From contig JAWUZG010000028.1 of the NCBI GenBank assembly GCA_036785705.1, positions 310,001-374,000 on the forward strand: DNA of 64,000 nt, in the 5' to 3' direction. Position numbers and translations under genes: made by a program. This DNA comes from Acanthornis magna. Taxonomy: Eukaryota > Chordata > Aves > Passeriformes > Acanthizidae. Positions 59,891-64,000 of this stretch are shown here, piece after piece; within the stretch, counting starts at the first letter, position 1, and every line of letters begins with the position of its first letter. The notes below the pieces were generated by a model. The model was not told where the DNA came from, did no database searches, and saw only the letters and a program-made list of their open reading frames with translations.

Positions 59891-61071
59891 CTGCACGTCC
59901 TCATCCATCTCCTTTAAAACTCTTAAGCAGCTGGCACACCTCGAGAAGCAACGCACCAGCTATTTCGGAGGTTACTGATGCCACTTCACCTGCAGCCACT
60001 GACAAAAAAATGGAGCAGATGTGGTCACTGAGGTTTGTGTTACTCCAGAACTTCCACCCTGTGACGCAGAACATGACATTGTGTCCGTGATGCAACACCA
60101 CAGCCTCTGGTCATGCAACAGCTCATCCATCCCAGGGATCAGGCACGGAAGGATCACACGGAACTGACACACCTTGCTCTGTGCTCCTCAGGTCCTGCTC
60201 TGCATCCTCAGCCTTTCCACAGCCAGCCAAGCGACCCTCGCTCCATGCCGCAGGTTTTTGGGAAGGAAACAGCCCTGGCTCACTCTGGTGCCGAAATCAA
60301 AGCATGGACTTGTTTCCCTGAATGAGCTCTCCAACTCCGTTGAACTCCAGCAATCCATCATGCGTGACAATCATCCAGCTACTCAACCTGTGCTTGGCAC
60401 AAGGTGTGAGTTCATGAAACACAGGTTTTCAGAAAAACTGGGAAAAATCTTAAATGGAGAAAAAGGGCAACTTTTTTTTTTTTTGCCAGTTACCCTCATG
60501 ATGAACAAAGAAAATACCGAGTTTTTCACCATACACTGTTGAGAGGTTTAGACCTTTTTTTATATCATATGAGGGAACAATTTCACAAAGAAAATAAAGG
60601 AACAAAAATGCTTCATTTTTATCTTCTTGAACAGACAGGAATATAAAAGCTAATTCTGGTTGAAAAAACACTGCAACTTTCCCTTCCTATTGACTCCTGC
60701 CAGAAATTAAATTTTCTAATGAACACAAAAATGCAGGAGAAACACTTCATTTAATTAACTATTCCCCATGTCAGCCTTGTTTGTTTTTGCTGTTTTGGGT
60801 TTTGTTCTGCTTTTCAATACAAAGTAGGTCAACTACACATTTTTGAAACACATAGTTGTAAGTAGTTTGTTTCCAGACTTGAGAGATTATGGCTTGCTAA
60901 ACCTCTAGTCCAAAAGCCAAGGAAAATCTTGGAGCTGGTTAGGGAAAGCTGTGCAGGGATCCTGAACTGTGCACGGCCAGGCATCAGGAGGCCGCTCACC
61001 TCTACCAGCACTACCCCGGAGTACAGGAATTCACGACAAACAGCCCACACCGATTTGTTCAGGACGTGCAA

Positions 61072-61077
61072 TTTATT
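61072..61077 (-). terminator. RHEB: RHEB distal poly(A) signal AATAAA
   Basis: TTTATTTTAAATG on the plus strand gives AATAAA on the minus strand, about 900 bases after the stop. Confidence 0.6.
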
Positions 61078-61547
61078 TTAAATGACATTTTTGTTCTCTT
61101 AACAAGTCTACGCTTGTGACCTGGATAAATCCACTCCATCCTGACAGCGCTCCCAGTTACAAGTCCGCGTGAGCAGTCCGTAGCGCAGGAACTCGGGGCG
61201 GGTCTGCGCACCCTTTACTCAATGGTTACAGAGGAAAAACACAGAGCAGGTTCTGACTGAAACCCAGGCCTTCCCTTCCAAATAAAGTTGTCACTTGTCT
61301 CTCCTTCCCGTGACCGGGCAAAAGCAAAGCAGAGCTGCTTGGCCAGCCTGGAGTTCCAGTAGCAAAAACGTTTGGGATCACTCGCAAACAACTTCCCGAG
61401 CAATAGTCAAACAATCCATTGGCTCCAAGGATCTCACGCCTCCTCTTAAGGTCAGCAGGTGAACATTTTTCACAAAAAAAAAGAAAAAAGTTGATATGGA
61501 GTAATCAACGAAAAATTATAAACAGAACATTTAAGGTTTGCAGCTAT

Positions 61548-61553
61548 TTTATT
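61548..61553 (-). terminator. RHEB: RHEB proximal poly(A) signal AATAAA
   Basis: The minus strand reads GTAAATAAAATAG, about 420 bases after the stop codon. It is a candidate for alternative polyadenylation. Confidence 0.5.
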
Positions 61554-61837
61554 TACAAGTATACATTTAACACAAAGAAACACTGATATCCAAGCCTAGT
61601 TAATAGTAGTGTAACAATATGCATCATTTTGATGATTATTCTAACCAACAAACTACACTGAAAAATTAATGCCAGTAAAATTCTTGGTCATAATATTAAG
61701 AAATACAATATATAAATTGAAAATATGATTGCTTAAAATTTGAAAATGGAAGTGAAGCCATTTGCACAGGAGTCAGAGTTTAACATAATCTGAAGGGAAA
61801 GGCTCCAAACCAACTGTTTATCTTTCAGGTTAACAGA

Positions 61838-61885
61838 AGAAAAAAAAAAATTAAAAAAAAGGAAAAAAAAAAAAAAAAAAAAAAA
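61838..61885. repeat. Poly(A)-rich run with a 23-A homopolymer
   Basis: The plus strand has A-runs of 12, 8 and 23 with few interruptions. On the RHEB transcript this would be a U-rich stretch within the 3' UTR. Confidence 0.85.
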
Positions 61886-61972
61886 GAAGCATAGTTTATC
61901 CTTAAAGATAATGGGCAGTTTTGCTTCTTCAGGTAGAATGTATTCCCAGTGTTTTCAGGTTCTGCAGTGGAA

Positions 61973-62065
61973 TTACATTACTGAGCATGAAGACTTCCCT
62001 TGTGAAGCTGCCCCATCAATTTTTTCTGCCTCCAAAATTATCCTCTTAAAAACATCAACGGCAGT
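61973..62065 (-). CDS. RHEB: RHEB, last coding exon (C-terminal 30 residues)
   Basis: The exon reads TAVDVFKRIILEAEKIDGAA and then SQGKSSCSVM, followed by TAA at 61975-61973. The acceptor is TTCTTTGCAG. It differs from remembered human RHEB only by Arg to Lys and Leu to Ile. RHEB is a Ras-like GTPase on lysosomes and endomembranes that, when GTP-bound, activates mTORC1. It is switched off by the TSC1/TSC2 GAP complex. The terminal CSVM is the CAAX box for farnesylation, needed for membrane attachment. The G-domain exons lie beyond the right edge of the window. Confidence 0.97.
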   Translation of the reverse strand, partial: TAVDVFKRIILEAEKIDGAASQGKSSCSVM

Positions 62066-64000
62066 CTGCAAAGAAAGAGCACACCATTAGGAGGGAAGGA
62101 GAGACTGCCCACTTAGTGAAAAATAACTAAAAAAAAAAAAAATGTTAGCAGTTTCACCAGCTACATCAGCAGATAAACACACATCCAATGCTTATTCCAA
62201 AAGTGAAGCAGGAAAACACAGTAACTTTCGTCTCAAAGGGGAGTGCAAACCCCCATCCACAGCAATCCTCAGCAGGGAGGGCAGGCACAAACTGAGCCAG
62301 ATTCACAACACAGCTAATAACTGCAATCACCTCATTTTGCACACTGAGCCTGCCCTGAGTGACTGGCAGCACAGAAGGTTTGGATGCTGTGGTGCTTCAG
62401 AGAATAAACCAATCCATTTGCTCTCAGTAATCTTTAAGATAATGAGTAATTACAGAAGGCAGCAGATTTCGCAGCTCTCAACACTGACTTTGCACAGCTC
62501 AGTATGGGGGGCGACTTTAATCTTGATTTTCTCATTGTCCCTATCACTATGACCAGTATTAGATACGGTGCAAGGACACGACAGGAAAGTACAGATATTA
62601 TCTATCACTAATATTAAGTAATATCCTTTGCTTAAGAGAGAGAAAGGGGGTTACATTTTAAATAGCCTGAACCATAGGACTGGAGCTTCAGTGTATGAAT
62701 TTTCAGCTTGGAAATGGTCTCCTGACCATCTCAGACTGACATTAATCCAACTTCTGGCCATCCACTTTGGGAACTCCAAGCATAAGAAAGTATATTCATT
62801 ACATAAAAGCAATCATGCTAGAAAGAGGATAAAAACCGGGTTTTGTTGGTTTTAATCAGCAGGCTCAAGAGCACCCTGTGATTTATGGCTACGCATTCTG
62901 ATCTAACAGATGTTTTTCCACCTCCACAAGATGTAATTCTTAACTGGATCACTTCCAAATTAATCCCATTGACTGAAATCCCACAACAATCTTAACAAGA
63001 TTAGACTTAACATTAAAGTTTCCCACATTTATACTGTTTGTGCACAGTACAATCTCTGGAACTATTTGAAGTACTTCACCAGCTGGAAATAGGGTATTCC
63101 TCCATATAATGGAGTTTCCTGCAATCCCAACAGAACCTGGCAGAAGTGGCTCATTAGTTCAGTGATGATACAACACATTTCCTGGGCAAATTAAGACTTT
63201 AGGAGAAACATGGCCAGGACTGCAGTTGCTATCAAACTGCTTTCTGCTAATGAAGAGTTCTCCTTAATCAAAACCTGGTGATACATTGATTTACAAATAT
63301 ACAGCACCACTGTTTCCTTAGAGTCGGAATTTTCAATGGTTTCATTTTAATACACAAATTCTTTTTGCCCACGTTTCACAGCACCCATTAAAAAAACCTC
63401 CACAACTTACTCTGTCAACCAAAAAGCTGCACATTCCCTGTCAAAGATGTGCTGTTTGAAGCACTAAGATGTAGGAGTTCACAGGGTTTGTTAATTCATT
63501 TCACAGAAAATACGTGTTCACTGGGAAGGTTTAATCACTGTCCTACAGTGAACACTCTGGAATTTGTAATTCAGCTCAAACATGCTGAAGAGTTTTAGAC
63601 TGAGCCTTTAAACAACGCAGGAAGCTGTGTTTTGTGACAAGGAATAAAGGACGCAGCCAGACTTTATATGCATCTGCCTCCATATGGTCCAATTATGAAA
63701 TGTGGGTCACACCTAGCCCACAGGAAGCCATCTGCCTTTTCCTTCCATATTTCTCCCCGAGGAAATAAAAGAGATGCCAGCCTGGGCAACACCTGCTGCC
63801 CAGAGAGCCCAGCAGCGAGCAGGGGACACCAGAGGCTCAGCTGCTGCTGCAGATGTGCCCTCGGTGTGAGCAGGACGGGCAGAGCAGGGAGTCTGGGATG
63901 TGCTGCCAGGAGACAGCAGGAAGGTGCAACCACCCAAATCCAGCCCACAGTGCCGGAGTCATCCTTTGGCAACTGTTTTAGTGTTTCAAAGAGGAAACTC
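62066..64000 (-). other. RHEB: RHEB intron upstream of the last exon (partial)
   Basis: The intron runs off the window. I see no further RHEB exon, repeat family or RNA gene in the 1.9 kb visible. Confidence 0.75.

Larger units (their letters stand above)
54180..61055. other. Intergenic region between CRYGN and RHEB
   Basis: It opens with a pyrimidine-rich stretch (about 54264-54378). Two CR1 fragments lie at about 58.70 kb and 59.52 kb. The remaining sequence shows no recognisable gene, although open frames of up to about 146 codons occur by chance. Confidence 0.6.
61060..61972 (-). other. RHEB: RHEB 3' UTR (predicted)
   Basis: AT-rich sequence follows the RHEB stop. There are two minus-strand AATAAA signals, at 61548-61553 and 61072-61077, predicting 3' UTRs of roughly 440 and 910 bases. 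A long A-rich run on the plus strand (61838-61885) would be a U-tract in the mRNA. Confidence 0.7.

Noticed and set aside
1..64000. CRISPR arrays, insertion sequences, bacterial operons, tRNA or rRNA genes
   Set aside because: None seen. Exon-intron genes and CR1 elements show this is vertebrate nuclear DNA.

Overview
This window looks like avian nuclear DNA. It has multi-exon vertebrate genes with GT-AG introns, a CpG-island promoter, and several fragments of CR1 LINEs, the dominant retroposon of birds. CR1 is also present in reptiles, so 'bird' is an inference, and I cannot name the species. No prokaryotic operon, phage, plasmid or CRISPR features are present.

Four protein-coding genes can be read directly from translated exons, in the order NUB1 (+), WDR86 (-), CRYGN (-), RHEB (-). 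From memory this is the same neighbourhood as human 7q36.1, so synteny supports the homology calls. (1) 1-5.5 kb: the last eight exons of NUB1, an adaptor that sends NEDD8-type conjugates to the proteasome, with three UBA domains and a poly(A) signal. (2) 7.6-28.8 kb: complete WDR86, six coding exons, 398 residues, eight WD40-type repeats, transcribed from a CpG island at about 28.64-30.16 kb. NUB1 and WDR86 converge tail to tail about 2 kb apart. (3) 30.2-45.7 kb: about 15 kb between genes in which I recognise only repeats. (4) 45.7-54.2 kb: complete CRYGN, gamma-N crystallin, four coding exons, 183 residues, with a TATA box, a possible G-quadruplex and a MAF-type half site upstream. (5) 54.2-61.06 kb: mostly unassignable intergenic sequence with CR1 pieces. 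(6) 61.06-64 kb: the 3' UTR, last coding exon (ending in the CAAX box CSVM) and part of the preceding intron of RHEB, the small GTPase that activates mTORC1.

The genes share no pathway and appear to be neighbours only by conserved synteny: protein turnover (NUB1), an uncharacterised WD-repeat protein (WDR86), a lens/retina structural protein (CRYGN) and growth signalling (RHEB). I found no convincing undescribed system. The points most worth a second look are a predicted N-myristoylation site and an 11-glutamate loop in WDR86, the mixed beta/gamma exon layout and compact promoter of CRYGN, and two adjacent perfect hairpins in the last CRYGN intron. Splice sites were placed by eye from reading frame, GT/AG dinucleotides and remembered human orthologues. 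UTR ends are predictions.
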